64,000 nucleotides of DNA from Calcarisporiella thermophila CBS 279.70 (Eukaryota; Calcarisporiellomycota). Positions 27,732 to 36,525 of the stretch are shown here, in pieces (the stretch's first letter is position 1; every line of letters starts with the position of its first letter). Location: contig NW_027192226.1 in the NCBI RefSeq assembly GCF_041956535.1, positions 60,259-124,258 on the forward strand, given 5' to 3'. A model generated the notes under the pieces. The model was given only the letters and a program-made list of their open reading frames with translations. It searched no databases and was not told the origin of the DNA. The translations under genes and the position numbers were made by a program.

Positions 27732-28272
27732 ATGGTGAGTACAAAGCAACTAAACAGATGACGACTTGTAACAAGGACGGAATGGATGGATTGATGAGTG
27801 ATGGATGATTTCACTTAAAGATATGAGCTGACATACTTTTTTTATTTCAATAGACTAAGGGCACACAATCCTTCGGAAAGGTTAGTAGCCTGTCCATCTA
27901 CATCTGCAACCGCCACATCCTGAAATCTCATTGTTTTATTTATTTTCATTTATGACATTTAGAGGCACACCAAATCTCACACGCTCTGCAATCGTTGCGG
28001 TCGTCGCTCCTTCCATAAGCAGAAGGCCACCTGCGCTCAATGCGGATACCCTGCCGCAAAACTCCGCCACTATGAGTGGGGTCAAAAGGCGAAGCGAAGA
28101 AAGACGACTGGCACAGGAAGAATGCGCTATTTGAAGGGTGTAAGCCGTCGTTTCAAGAACGGCTTCCGCGAAGGTAAAATCAAAACCATATCACGACGAA
28201 ATAGGCATAGTATTCTGATAAATGCAATCTTTAGGCTCGCAAGCTGTGAAGAAAGTTCTGGCTTCCGCTTAA
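27732..28272 (+). CDS. RPL37: 60S ribosomal protein eL37
   Basis: 92-residue zinc-ribbon ribosomal protein. Exons 27732..27734, 27854..27880, 27963..28173, 28235..28272. Exon 1 is the ATG alone, directly followed by GTGAGT; exon 2 encodes TKGTQSFGK. The zinc ribbon is C-x2-C...C-x2-C (CNRCGRR ... CAQCGYP). [17 protein letters not shown] is nearly invariant in the family. The last exon encodes [11 protein letters not shown]. Component of the large subunit near the 5.8S/25S junction. The 119-bp first intron (27735..27853) may hold a C/D snoRNA. Confidence 0.95.
27758..27831 (+). ncRNA. Possible C/D-box snoRNA in RPL37 intron 1
   Basis: Candidate only. A C-like box ATGACGA at 27758, an internal C'-like TTGATGAG at about 27791 and a D box CTGA at 27828..27831 lie inside the intron. 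The segment GTAACAAGGAC (27768..27778) is complementary over 11 nt to a 25S stretch I recall as GTCCTTGTTAC, just before a degenerate D'-like CGGA. The C box has one mismatch and no terminal stem is obvious. Confidence 0.3.
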
Positions 28273-28495
28273 ACCAGTTAATAAACATAAATATTTTTGG
28301 TAATCTTGAAGACTTGTTTTATTATATCTCGCATTTTCCTGTGTAAAAAACTCCACCATTAGTGAATTCTTTATTACATTGAATCAAGACGGAAATGAAA
28401 AAAACTAGACAGAAAAATCAAACATCGTAATTCTAATCCCGCGTCTAATGGGGCATATCACGCTCGTATTTTGGCTTTCACTATAAGCCTCTCTT

Positions 28496-28790
28496 TTAAC
28501 GAACGTTTTGTACTACGCGTGCGCTACTGGCCGGTGTTGGGTCGTCACTAGATCCCTGTATAATGGCACCTGCAAAGGCTCCTGTTAGGTTGGACCCACT
28601 TATATTTTCCTACATTCAAAGTAAAGTGGTGAGAAAATTTTAAGCTTCAGCTAAAAAAAGGGCCTTGACCTACCTCAGCAATGTACTGATTCCCTTTGGC
28701 CGCTACATTTCCAAAAGTGACGCCACGAGGAACTCTTGATGCTCCTACTAACGAGAAAGTAAGCAGAGATGCTATGAAAGTAAAGAGCAT
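28496..28790 (-). CDS. Small secreted protein, 76 residues
   Basis: Two exons, 28790..28674 and 28609..28496, joined in phase 0 over a 64-bp intron. The N-terminus MLFTFIASLLTFSLVGAS is a strong signal peptide; a longer upstream reading in the same frame would bury it, so I chose the ATG at 28790. The mature part (about 58 residues) has no Cys and includes GSNLTGAFAGAIIQGSS with a possible N-glycosylation site. No family recognised; a small wall or secreted peptide is possible. It converges on RPL37. Confidence 0.6.
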
Positions 28791-29332
28791 CTTTGTGTAA
28801 AAGACTTTAAACTTAATAGAATAAAGCACCAGAAGAGGAAAAGTAGAAAGACTAAAAGTTCCCCGGGGATGAAGTGGAGCCTTTTTTTTAAAAGGCATAA
28901 GTGGTTTTAGTTTACTCATCACTTTGCCATCGCAAGATTACAAGTTGGCGGCAAATATATTTTATGATTGGAACATATCTCGATACGTCACCTTAATACA
29001 TTAGAAAATTGATGATCGCTTTCACCCTTATCCCCTGTAAATTTCATAGAATGTTGTAAGTGCCAATTGCAACGCTCAATGAATGTGGTTTAACACTGTT
29101 AAATGTATTTATTTATGCTGAAATAGCTGATGGAAATGGTGGATACTACCAAAATTCGGTATCATGCGTTATATTTTTCAAGATTAAACCTTGGTGTGAA
29201 GGCTTTAGCTAACCCAATAATCTATTTCAGGAAGTGATTTTTAACTATGACAAATCATCAATTGACAGTCACTTTTAGATGATATATGCGACCAAAATCC
29301 AAGCTTAATATATCTTTCATCGCCAAGTAATA
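28791..29332. other. Divergent intergenic region
   Basis: About 540 bp between the start codons of the small secreted protein (minus) and the amidotransferase (plus). AT-rich; should hold both promoters. No other feature seen. Confidence 0.6.
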
Positions 29333-30371
29333 ATGACCACTGCTGATCCTATACGCATAGCTCTCCTGGTAACGGGGCAACTTTCCCAGCCAATTGCACA
29401 TCGTACGGGGCAATACCCGGACGTATTTAAAAAATGGCTAGAAACAGCGGCAGAGCAAATTGGCTGTCATATTGAAATGAATGCGTATGATGTGAAGAAT
29501 GAAGGAGTCTATCCAAGTGATGAGGATCTAAGGTCTTATGATGCTATCATGATGACGGGATCAGGTTAGGAAGAGTTGATCTTTGATGTGATAACTGATT
29601 TAGCTTAATACAATATCCTTTAAAGCTGCGAGTGCCTACGATGATATTCCTTGGATAAAAACCTTGATTGCATTCGTTCAAGATTCAATGAAAAAACATT
29701 CGCACCTAAAGACAGTGGGCATTTGCTTCGGTCATCAAGTGTTGGCTCTCGCATTTGGTGGACAAGTGGAAAAAAATCCGTTGGGCTGGGAGGTTGTATA
29801 CAAGTAGAGTCTGAGGTATTTTATTAATTTTAAGGCTGATCTATTAATATAATAGATAGGTATTAGAGAAAATGAATTGGCGGAGCCTAAGCATAAATAT
29901 CTTCAATTTGAGAACAAGATAATGGTATATAATATAATATTCTGATGAAATTTAATGCGTAAATGCATAAACTAACCCTTATTGTTACAATTAGAAACTA
30001 CATCAAATGCATCAAGTATATAAATAAATCTCTCTTTAAAACTAAAATATATAGGATTAGATATATATTATCATTTTTAGGATCACGTTACTGTCGCCCC
30101 TCCAGGCTTCACTGTTCTCGCATCCAATAATATATCGCCTATACATGCAATGATATCATCCGATTCCCGTTGTATTAGCGTCCAAGGGCACCCTGAATTT
30201 CGCCGCGACATTAGCGAAGGTTTGATAAATGAGCGCATGCAGAAGGGTTTATTTTCTTCTGAATTTGCAGAAGAAGGTTTGAGAACTCTGGACAAGCAAG
30301 ATGATGGCATCTTATTGGGAGAAAATATTCTTAGATTCATAAGCGAAAGACATAGCTTGATTATGAACTGA
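29333..30371 (+). CDS. Class I glutamine amidotransferase-like protein
   Basis: 259 residues in five exons: 29333..29564, 29626..29792, 29856..29924, 29995..30015, 30081..30371. Exon 4 is a 21-nt micro-exon encoding KLHQMHQ, which completes the conserved HQMH-x-DHV motif. Catalytic triad: nucleophile Cys in GICFGHQ and His-x-Glu in VQGHPEF. The oxyanion-hole sequence MMTGSGAASAYDD precedes. Related to GMP-synthase-like stand-alone amidotransferases (yeast YLR126C and plant gamma-glutamyl peptidase types), which use glutamine or glutathione-like substrates; the exact substrate is unknown. A simple read-through after GGQVEKNPLGWE runs into a stop, but splicing at 29793/29855 restores IGIRENELAEPKHKY. 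Confidence 0.85.
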
Positions 30372-30615
30372 TATAATATATTTATATTTTACGCGAAAAT
30401 CTAACTTTGAGTTTTACATATTATTTATACCACATGGGATCTACTATCTTACTGCTAAGAAATATTTTTGTCGTACTTGAGGAAACTTCTGGATTTTTTA
30501 TATATTTACCGCCATTTATTCATTATACATTCATCAGTTAAAGCATACAAACAAAACATAGAATAGAAGCAATATTGAAATAATATATACAGTAATAATG
30601 GGCTAGCAACATAAT

Positions 30616-31194
30616 TTACGTTTTACCGTATTTTTTCTTCAGATTTTCCACTCGCTGATGTTCAAAGTTATCATCTTCAGATAGACTCCACGGAGGCTGC
30701 GTATCATACCTTTGTAGGCTTGTCCGCCTTACATTGCTTGACGGTGGAGGATTCCTATTCCACTGATAGAACGATATACTTCTCCGACTATATCCCGTTA
30801 AAAGCGGGTCTCTTTCACGATTTTCAGTTAATCCAGATTGCTCTTCATCTCTATGGCGCTTCCAAACTCTTAGATAATGGACACAGAAGCAAAGGAATGA
30901 CATAATGAGTAAGAATGAGGCGATGGCAGCAAGAGCCAGTAGAATCTGAAGATGCGTGACATTGCATTGGCGATAAGAGAATTCAAGATTTGAGCAAAGG
31001 GTGTGATTAGACGGTCCAAAGAGATCTCCGGGAACGCAAAGATTTATCTATTATTATATAAAGAAATGACTTGTAGATAATTATGCGGGTTTTACAAAAA
31101 TACACGTATATACTCTTGGACAAAATCCACACTGTTCATCCTGCACACATTGCTTGCAATCAGTATATTGCCCACAGAGCTCGCTTACTATCAT
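30616..31194 (-). CDS. PSI-domain single-pass membrane protein (5' end uncertain)
   Basis: At least two exons: 31194..31114 (from an in-frame ATG) and 31047..30616, phase 0, 66-bp intron; 170 residues as drawn. The N-terminal Cys-rich stretch ELCGQYTDCKQCVQDEQCGF continuing CPR...INLCVPGD is a PSI (plexin-semaphorin-integrin) fold pattern, with an NHT glycosylation site after it. Transmembrane segment ILLALAAIASFLLIMSFLCF, then a basic cytoplasmic tail with ENRERDPLL, which resembles a di-leucine sorting signal. A signal peptide is missing from this model; a frame ending near 31290 (LLAFISFYLINL) could splice to 31187 and supply it, but I found no clear ATG exon. Likely endosomal or vacuolar (inference). 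Confidence 0.65.
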
Positions 31195-31387
31195 TCCAAT
31201 AGAAGATGGTAATGAAATCGAAATAAACTAGAGTCAAAAAACAAAATGTAGTAATTACATTTATTGGAAGTATCCAGTACATTCATTACAAAGATTGATC
31301 AGATAGAACGAGATAAATGCTAAGAGAGCAATAGGCTACACGAAGATATTATCGCAATGCGGAGAATTAATATGACTGCGCCTCGAT
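31195..31387. other. Upstream region of the PSI gene and the snoRNA host
   Basis: Divergent control region. It probably also contains the missing 5' exon(s) of the PSI-domain gene. Confidence 0.5.
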
Positions 31388-31470
31388 ACGATATATAAGC
31401 GGCATTTTTTTGTTTACATCTCTAACAATCCTCTTCCTTTCTTTCCTAGTTATCTTTTCCTTTTTTCGCG
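31388..31470 (+). promoter_or_regulatory. Promoter and pyrimidine-rich start of the snoRNA host gene
   Basis: A TATATAAG element at 31392-31399 is followed about 25-30 bp later by a pyrimidine-rich run (TCTAACAATCCTCTTCCTTT and on). Oligopyrimidine starts are typical of snoRNA host and ribosomal-protein genes. Start site inferred, not measured. Confidence 0.5.
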
Positions 31471-31529
31471 TTTTTTTTAATTTGGTGAGTATCCATTTAT
31501 CAGTTTATAAATGCTGCTGTTTTACTTAT

Positions 31530-31617
31530 ATGATGAGACCTTTTACTCTTTCACCTTGGAGAACTGAATACTCCCTGTTGATAATTGTAAAAGCTAATAG
31601 GAATTCCTCGTTTCTGA
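31530..31617 (+). ncRNA. C/D-box snoRNA 1 (snR57-like 18S guide)
   Basis: Lies in host intron 1. C box ATGATGA at 31530..31536, D' CTGA at 31564..31567, D CTGA at 31614..31617. Upstream of D, TAGGAATTCCTCGTT is complementary over 15 nt to the universal 18S sequence AACGAGGAATTCCTA; the fifth-nucleotide rule selects the G of AACG, which corresponds to yeast 18S Gm1572 guided by snR57 (from memory). Upstream of D', TTCACCTTGGAGA is complementary over 13 nt to the universal 25S sequence TCTCCAAGGTGAA. So it would guide 2'-O-methylation on both rRNAs. The terminal stem is weak by eye. Confidence 0.82.
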
Positions 31618-31974
31618 TTCTTTTTTTTTTGACCAATATTTTCTCAATATTCTTGAACTAATCGAGTATTTAATTTTATTAGTGCATTGTTCGCGTTATA
31701 ATTTTCTCGATGAATTAAGGTATATTTATATAATTTTAAATATATCTTTTGGCAGGAGGACGATAATTTCCATACACCAATTCCTGACTGATATGGAAGA
31801 GGGATACAATTAACATGCACTACCAACCGACTGCAATTATTTTTTAGCAGCTTAATTCATATTTTATTATTTCGCCTAATCTTATTATAAATAGTAGGTT
31901 TGTTGCCCATCACTTATCACATTCGTATGCATTTCTTCGGTAAGCATCTTTCATATTTTTACTCTATTTTTTGC

Positions 31975-32055
31975 GTGATGATATTATGTTGTATTATGCC
32001 AGTTCTGCTTCTGAATATAATTGAAGAGAGCGCAACATTTCGCATTTCATTCTGA
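31975..32055 (+). ncRNA. C/D-box snoRNA 2 (snR61-like 25S guide)
   Basis: In host intron 3. C box GTGATGA at 31975..31981, D' CTGA at 32011..32014, D CTGA at 32052..32055. Directly upstream of D', GCCAGTTCTGCTT is complementary over 13 nt to the universal 25S stretch AAGCAGAACTGGC; the fifth nucleotide from D' points to the A of GCAGAAC, the site I recall as yeast 25S Am1133 (snR61). The segment before D (CGCATTTCATT) has no rRNA match I can recall. Confidence 0.78.
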
Positions 32056-32200
32056 TATTTAAATTTTATTATATAACATTGATTATTGATGTGACATCGA
32101 CTAATCATATATAACTGGATATAGGATAAATACATACTATTTATTGCCATCCTAGAGACTCAACTTACTTAAGGTAATTGTTGCTATTTTAATAAACGAA

Positions 32201-32282
32201 ATGATGCTCTTGATCAAATCCGTGTTTCACCTGATTTGCTTCTTTAACGGAGCATTGATTACAAAATGACCTTGATCCCTGA
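32201..32282 (+). ncRNA. C/D-box snoRNA 3 (snR39/U32/U51-like 25S guide)
   Basis: In host intron 4. C-like box ATGATGC at 32201..32207 (last base off consensus), D' CTGA at 32231..32234, D CTGA at 32279..32282. TCCGTGTTTCA, ending one base before D', is complementary over 11 nt to the universal 25S stretch TGAAACACGGA, the target region of snR39/snR59 in yeast and U32/U51 in animals (from memory, an Am). Short GAA/TTC terminal pairing is possible. Guide use of the D box is unknown. Confidence 0.68.
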
Positions 32283-32433
32283 TCTTCAACATATTTTTTT
32301 GAATTTTACCTCGTTATACCAAGTTTTTACGACTTTCTAACTTGCCGCTCTGCTATATTTTAGATTTTGCGCGAGGGGAGGATTTCTGAATTATCAAGGT
32401 GAGTAGCAGAAAATGCTACAAACGAATTTGAAA

Positions 32434-32489
32434 ATGATGAGAAATTCGTTTTATCCATTCTATGATTTTGGAGAGAAATGTTGCGCTGA
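32434..32489 (+). ncRNA. Possible fourth C/D-box RNA in host intron 5
   Basis: C box ATGATGA at 32434..32440 and CTGA at 32486..32489. No rRNA match recalled for the segment before CTGA. A perfect 9-bp inverted repeat (AACGAATTT/AAATTCGTT, 32420-32449) brackets the C box, which is unusual for a C/D RNA. Weak call. Confidence 0.3.
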
Positions 32490-32955
32490 GAAGACGAGTG
32501 AGTTGAGAGCGTTTTGCTTTCAACTTTTTCAAGCTTCTCTGTCGTGTTTTCCCTCTGAGGATCGAATTGTGGCTCTGATATTCCGAAATCTTCGGATTAA
32601 ATCAATTAAATTGGGAACCTATTTCTGACAAATGTATTCATATGTAGGTGAGTCCGTACTTTATACCATTTAATTTTTTCATTCGAGTACACAACAATAA
32701 TAAAATTGGTCTAGCACCTATATATATTCTAAATCTTAATTTTCCTTTAGAATTTTTATTATTTATGTAAGATAATATTAAGGAAAAACTTCTCAGGGTT
32801 TTTCAATCACAAAGACTGAAGAAACTGCATCAAACAGCTATGCATAGTTCAAAATTAAACAACTTTATAATTAGATTAAATAAAGTGACTATTTTAGGAC
32901 TGTCTATTCAATTACCATTTTATTATTTTTTGAAATCATAATCGGAAAAGATAGA

Positions 32956-33689
32956 ATGGATTCCGATTTTATTACATATGACATCTCTTGTCACAAATCC
33001 CCTACTAGACGTGCTGAATACCTTGAGAGGTACTTTACTTGCCGATTTCTAGTGCACCCAGAGAAGGGGCGAGAAAGTGATCTTATGATGATGCAGCTAC
33101 CGAACAAGTATTAAATGAACATTTCAATTCAAGATGTAATAATATTTATTGTCAACATTTTTATCAATACAGATTATGCGTAGTTTGTTTGGCTCCCACA
33201 CATCCCTTACTGAGTCATCCCTTCTCATCTTTCTCTGTCTCTTTCAAAATTGCTCCGTCTGTTCGTACTCCGGAAGAGCAACAAAAATCAAACGGAAAAC
33301 AAGGAAAAAAGAATATATTGCCCAACGTTAGACCTGATACAGTAGTGTGCGAAATTACCTCTCATGACGAAATTGAAAATGAGGAAAAGAAGTACGAGAT
33401 TAGAGCTGGTGTGAGTGGAAAAGTTTTAGAAGTTAATGAACGCGTGGTTAATGATAGTAATCTTATCTTAAGAAAGGTTGAGCTAATCACCTCCTATTAC
33501 ATGTATTCATACCAATGAAGATACTGATTTCTTTTTTTTTTATAGCCTGAAAGCGAGGGATTCCTCTTTGTTCTTAAGCTCACAAAAGATATCGACCTTG
33601 ATCGGTGTGTACGTGAGCCTTGGAAGACCCTGACCCGCAAACAATATGAAGCCTCTTATTCTTCAGCCAGTTCAGTTCCTCTTTCGTAA
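32956..33689 (+). CDS. abitram: Abitram/Simiate (FAM206) homologue
   Basis: 199 residues in three exons: 32956..33107, 33173..33476, 33546..33689. Matches to the family as I recall it: ERYFTCRF near residue 30 (animal RYFTRWY), NKLCVVCLAPTHPLL (animal NRICVITLAESHPVL), VSGKVLEVNERVVND (animal VRGRLMEVNENIL) and TRKQYE near the end. The middle part has a lipoyl/biotinyl-like beta fold in the family. Animal Abitram binds actin and modulates transcription in nuclear speckles; its fungal role is unknown. It converges on the molybdenum-cofactor gene with only 67 bp between stop codons. An alternative donor at 33686 could extend the C-terminus antisense to that gene; I prefer the stop. Confidence 0.82.
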
Positions 33690-33756
33690 GTGCATCTAAA
33701 TCCACTTTATTTGTAAATATTAGGCCTAGAAATAAAAAACCGCTTCAATCGATTTT

Positions 33757-36053
33757 TTATATCTTTCCCACTTCCCCTTCATCAAAACACCAATCCCCAC
33801 TTTTTCCTCCCGTTTTTCTTGTCACGCGTATCCCATCGATCACCATCTTTTTTCCCACAGCCTTGCACATGTCAAACACCGTTACCAGCCCAATACTTAC
33901 GGCCGTAATCGCCTCCATTTCTACTCCAGTCTTGCCTTCACATTCAACCGTCGCTTCGCACTCCACCGTCTGCTCCGCTTCATCTAGCCAGAGTTTGACG
34001 TCCACCTTCGACAATTGTAGAGGATGGCAGAGAGGAACCAAATTAGATGTTTGTTTCGCAGCCTGAATGCCAGCTATCTGCGCAACTGTTAGGACATCTC
34101 CTTTTTTTATATGTTGATCACGGATAAGCCCAAAAGCTGTCGGCCCAACATGGATTCGTCCACGGGCAGTGGCACTGCGGTGAGTGGATATTTTCCCAGA
34201 AACATTCACCATAGTAGCCCGTCCTTGAGCGTCTGTGTGTGTGAGTTTTGGCTCTCCTGAAACTCCTTCAGGCTGACCAAATCTTGGTGCTTGTTTATCT
34301 CTAGTTGAGTAAAAGCGGGCTACACCTTGCGGGTTCGTTGATTGCCTCTCAATAAAAAGGGGGATGACGCCTGATCTCGACCACCTCGCTCGGGGTTTTG
34401 ATTGTATAGGTGTCCCCAATTGCGTTTCTACAAAATATTTGAAAACTGAAAAAAGATATTAAAATATATTTGCTAGTAAGCATAAAGATAAAAAAAAAGG
34501 GTCCGATATTGTCATTCACAAACAATTATAGAATTTAATATGATACAAAGGTAAACCTATTAAATAATGCATAAACAAGTTTTGGTAACAATTCATAGTC
34601 CCTTGTATATAACTTAGGATAAATAATCTCAAAAAATAAATAAAGGGATGCATTCTCCATCAATCAAGTTTAGCCTCCAATAAGTATCATAGGTCGGTTC
34701 TTCATGTTTGCTAGTGTAAACATACCTGCATGCTGTCGCTTTTTGTTCTTCACGGCTGTGCCAATAACAGACAACAGCTCTTCATCCGACATATTATGCT
34801 CCCGCATCATGTCGCGAAGGGATACTTCAGAGTTTCCAAAAAGACACACCTACAAAGTATTCCTCAGATATTGGGATGATTCAAAACAATCTTTGAATAC
34901 GCACCTTCAAATTTCCGTCTGCAGTGATTCGCAATCGATTACAGGTTCCACAAAAATGATCGGTCATGGAGGTAATAAACCCAAGTTGCCCGGAATACCC
35001 AGGAATTCGAAATGCCTTCGATGTATCATTCATCTCATCATTAAGCTTTTCCAGAGGTCCAAATGCTTCTTCGATTCGATTGAGAAGCTCCTTGAATGGG
35101 ACCATTTTTTCACTATTCCATTTATTCCCTACAATGATCAAGATGAAATATAAGATGTCTTAGCAATTCGGCAACTACGCTAAGCCTTTAAAATATTCGT
35201 CTACCATCGAATGGCATATACTCAATAAACCGCACATCTACCTTCCTGTTGCGTGTATACTCCACGAAATCTAATAGCTCATTGTCGTTGACTCCACGAA
35301 TCAAAACGCAATTTACTTTCACATGCTTTACTCCCAGCCGGATTGCCTCATCTACTGCACCTAAGACTCGGTCCAAGCCCTTCCGACGTGTGATGATTTG
35401 GAATTTGTGCGGATCGAGAGTATCAAGACTGATATTAAGGTGCGTGAGTCCGCCTGCAATGAGATCAGGAAGTTTCCGTGTAAGTGCGATGCCATTTGAA
35501 GTAATGGCAATATCCCGTAGCCCCACTGGCCGTAGCTCGCCAAGAGAGGAAACAATATCTATAATATCCTTGCGCACTGTCGGCTCTCCTCCGGTTAGTC
35601 GTATTTTCGTTACTCCTTCCGAGACAAATAATCTTGCAAGACGAAGAATCTCATCTATGGTTAGGAGCTTTTCCGAGGGTGTTAAATCTACACCTTCTGC
35701 TGGCATGCAATAAACGCCTACGTTGTGATCGTGAATCTCATGGTATGAACCAAATGAACAGATAAGGGACACTTACATCGTAAATTACATTTCTCCGTCA
35801 AAGAAATACGAAGGTAAGTATGCTTCCTCTGGAAATTGTCAATCAAGAATGGAGAGAAGGGGCGCTCTCTATCTATTGCCTCTATTCTTTCCTAATATGA
35901 ATTCATTAATGAAATTGAATTCTTCAAAATCAAGATCATTCTACTAACTTTTGCGCTTTGCCGTGCTAGATTTGCAGCTGCAGCAGATCGAGTGGGAGCT
36001 GCCGTGTAGAATGTTCTCCCAATCATTGACAAACATCGTGAGAATTTATCCAT
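33757..36053 (-). CDS. cnxABC: MoaA-MoaC fusion isoform (molybdenum cofactor step 1)
   Basis: 583 residues when 34726 is spliced to 34427. Exons: 36053..35949, 35891..35777, 35717..35205, 35128..34905, 34849..34726, 34427..33757. The start [19 protein letters not shown] is a mitochondrial presequence. MoaA part: radical-SAM cluster [18 protein letters not shown], and the second cluster [18 protein letters not shown]. MoaC part: [42 protein letters not shown]-like [17 protein letters not shown], and KTGGKSGDW at the end. Together they convert GTP to cyclic pyranopterin monophosphate, as in Aspergillus cnxABC and human MOCS1. The join is in frame (phase 1) and deletes the MoaA C-terminal Gly-Gly tail. 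Confidence 0.88.
34670..36053 (-). CDS. cnxABC: MoaA-only isoform ending in Gly-Gly
   Basis: 378 residues. Same exons as the fusion up to 34849, but exon 5 reads on through the alternative donor to a stop at 34672..34670. The tail [18 protein letters not shown] ends in the double glycine that MoaA/MOCS1A needs for activity (established for human MOCS1A and bacterial MoaA). The coding conservation of this tail inside the fusion intron argues that it is really translated. So one locus makes either active MoaA or a fusion in which the MoaC half is the useful part. Confidence 0.8.
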
Positions 36054-36525
36054 TTTGATGTGCGTCTGATAAAAGTGCTTTGATAGAGAGTTGAGTCAAA
36101 ACTAGCAATAAGATTCACTATTTTGGAATAAGAAGAATTTCAGAAGAATGAAGTCCCGAAGTATTACATATTTAATAAAGCGACGCTCTATAAAAAACCA
36201 AGAAAAAAAAAATAAAAGAAGACGATAAAAAAATGCATTAAAGTTAAGAAAGAAGGCATATATAATCAAAATAGAAGAAAGTGCATTTTGTAAAAAGAGA
36301 AAAAATGTATCCCCCTTTCATGGCCATAAAACAAAAAAAATGAAAAAGAAAAATTCCATATTTTTTTCCGTTTAAAGATCGCATCCAAATCATATAGCAG
36401 AGAAATGAAGAAATAGAAAGAGCTAGGATGAGTGGGGAATACATAGTATATATATTTAAAATAAATTACACGTTCTGAACCCATATCTATACCACTGGAT
36501 CGCTTTGGCACCAGTGCACATGCCC
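36054..36525. other. Intergenic region
   Basis: About 470 bp between the start of the molybdenum-cofactor gene and the stop of the transporter gene, both on the minus strand. AT-rich with several A-runs. No gene seen. Confidence 0.6.

Larger units (their letters stand above)
31425..32660 (+). ncRNA. Spliced non-coding snoRNA host gene
   Basis: No conserved protein in any frame, yet consensus splice sites line up. Proposed exons: about 31425..31484, 31683..31719, 31848..31939, 32156..32173, 32364..32398 and one starting near 32648. Introns: 31485..31682 (GTGAGT...TTATTAG), 31720..31847, 31940..32155 (GTAAGC...CCTAG), 32174..32363 (GTAATT...TTTTAG), 32399..32647 (GTGAGT...TGTAG). Introns 1, 3 and 4 each contain one C/D-box snoRNA with rRNA complementarity; intron 5 has a weaker candidate. 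This is the layout of UHG/Gas5-type host genes: tiny non-coding exons discarded after splicing, the introns being the product. Exon borders of exons 2, 3 and 6 are the least certain. Confidence 0.65.

Noticed and set aside
29790-29860. Apparent frameshift in the amidotransferase after LGWE
   Set aside because: Reading on gives a stop, and a one-base insertion would rescue a plausible peptide. But a normal GT-AG intron at 29793..29855 restores IGIRENELAEPKHKY in frame, so no frameshift is needed.
31720-31847. Another C/D snoRNA in host intron 2
   Set aside because: CTGA motifs exist at 31784 and 31788, but there is no proper C box, and the best rRNA match I could recall was only 8 nt.
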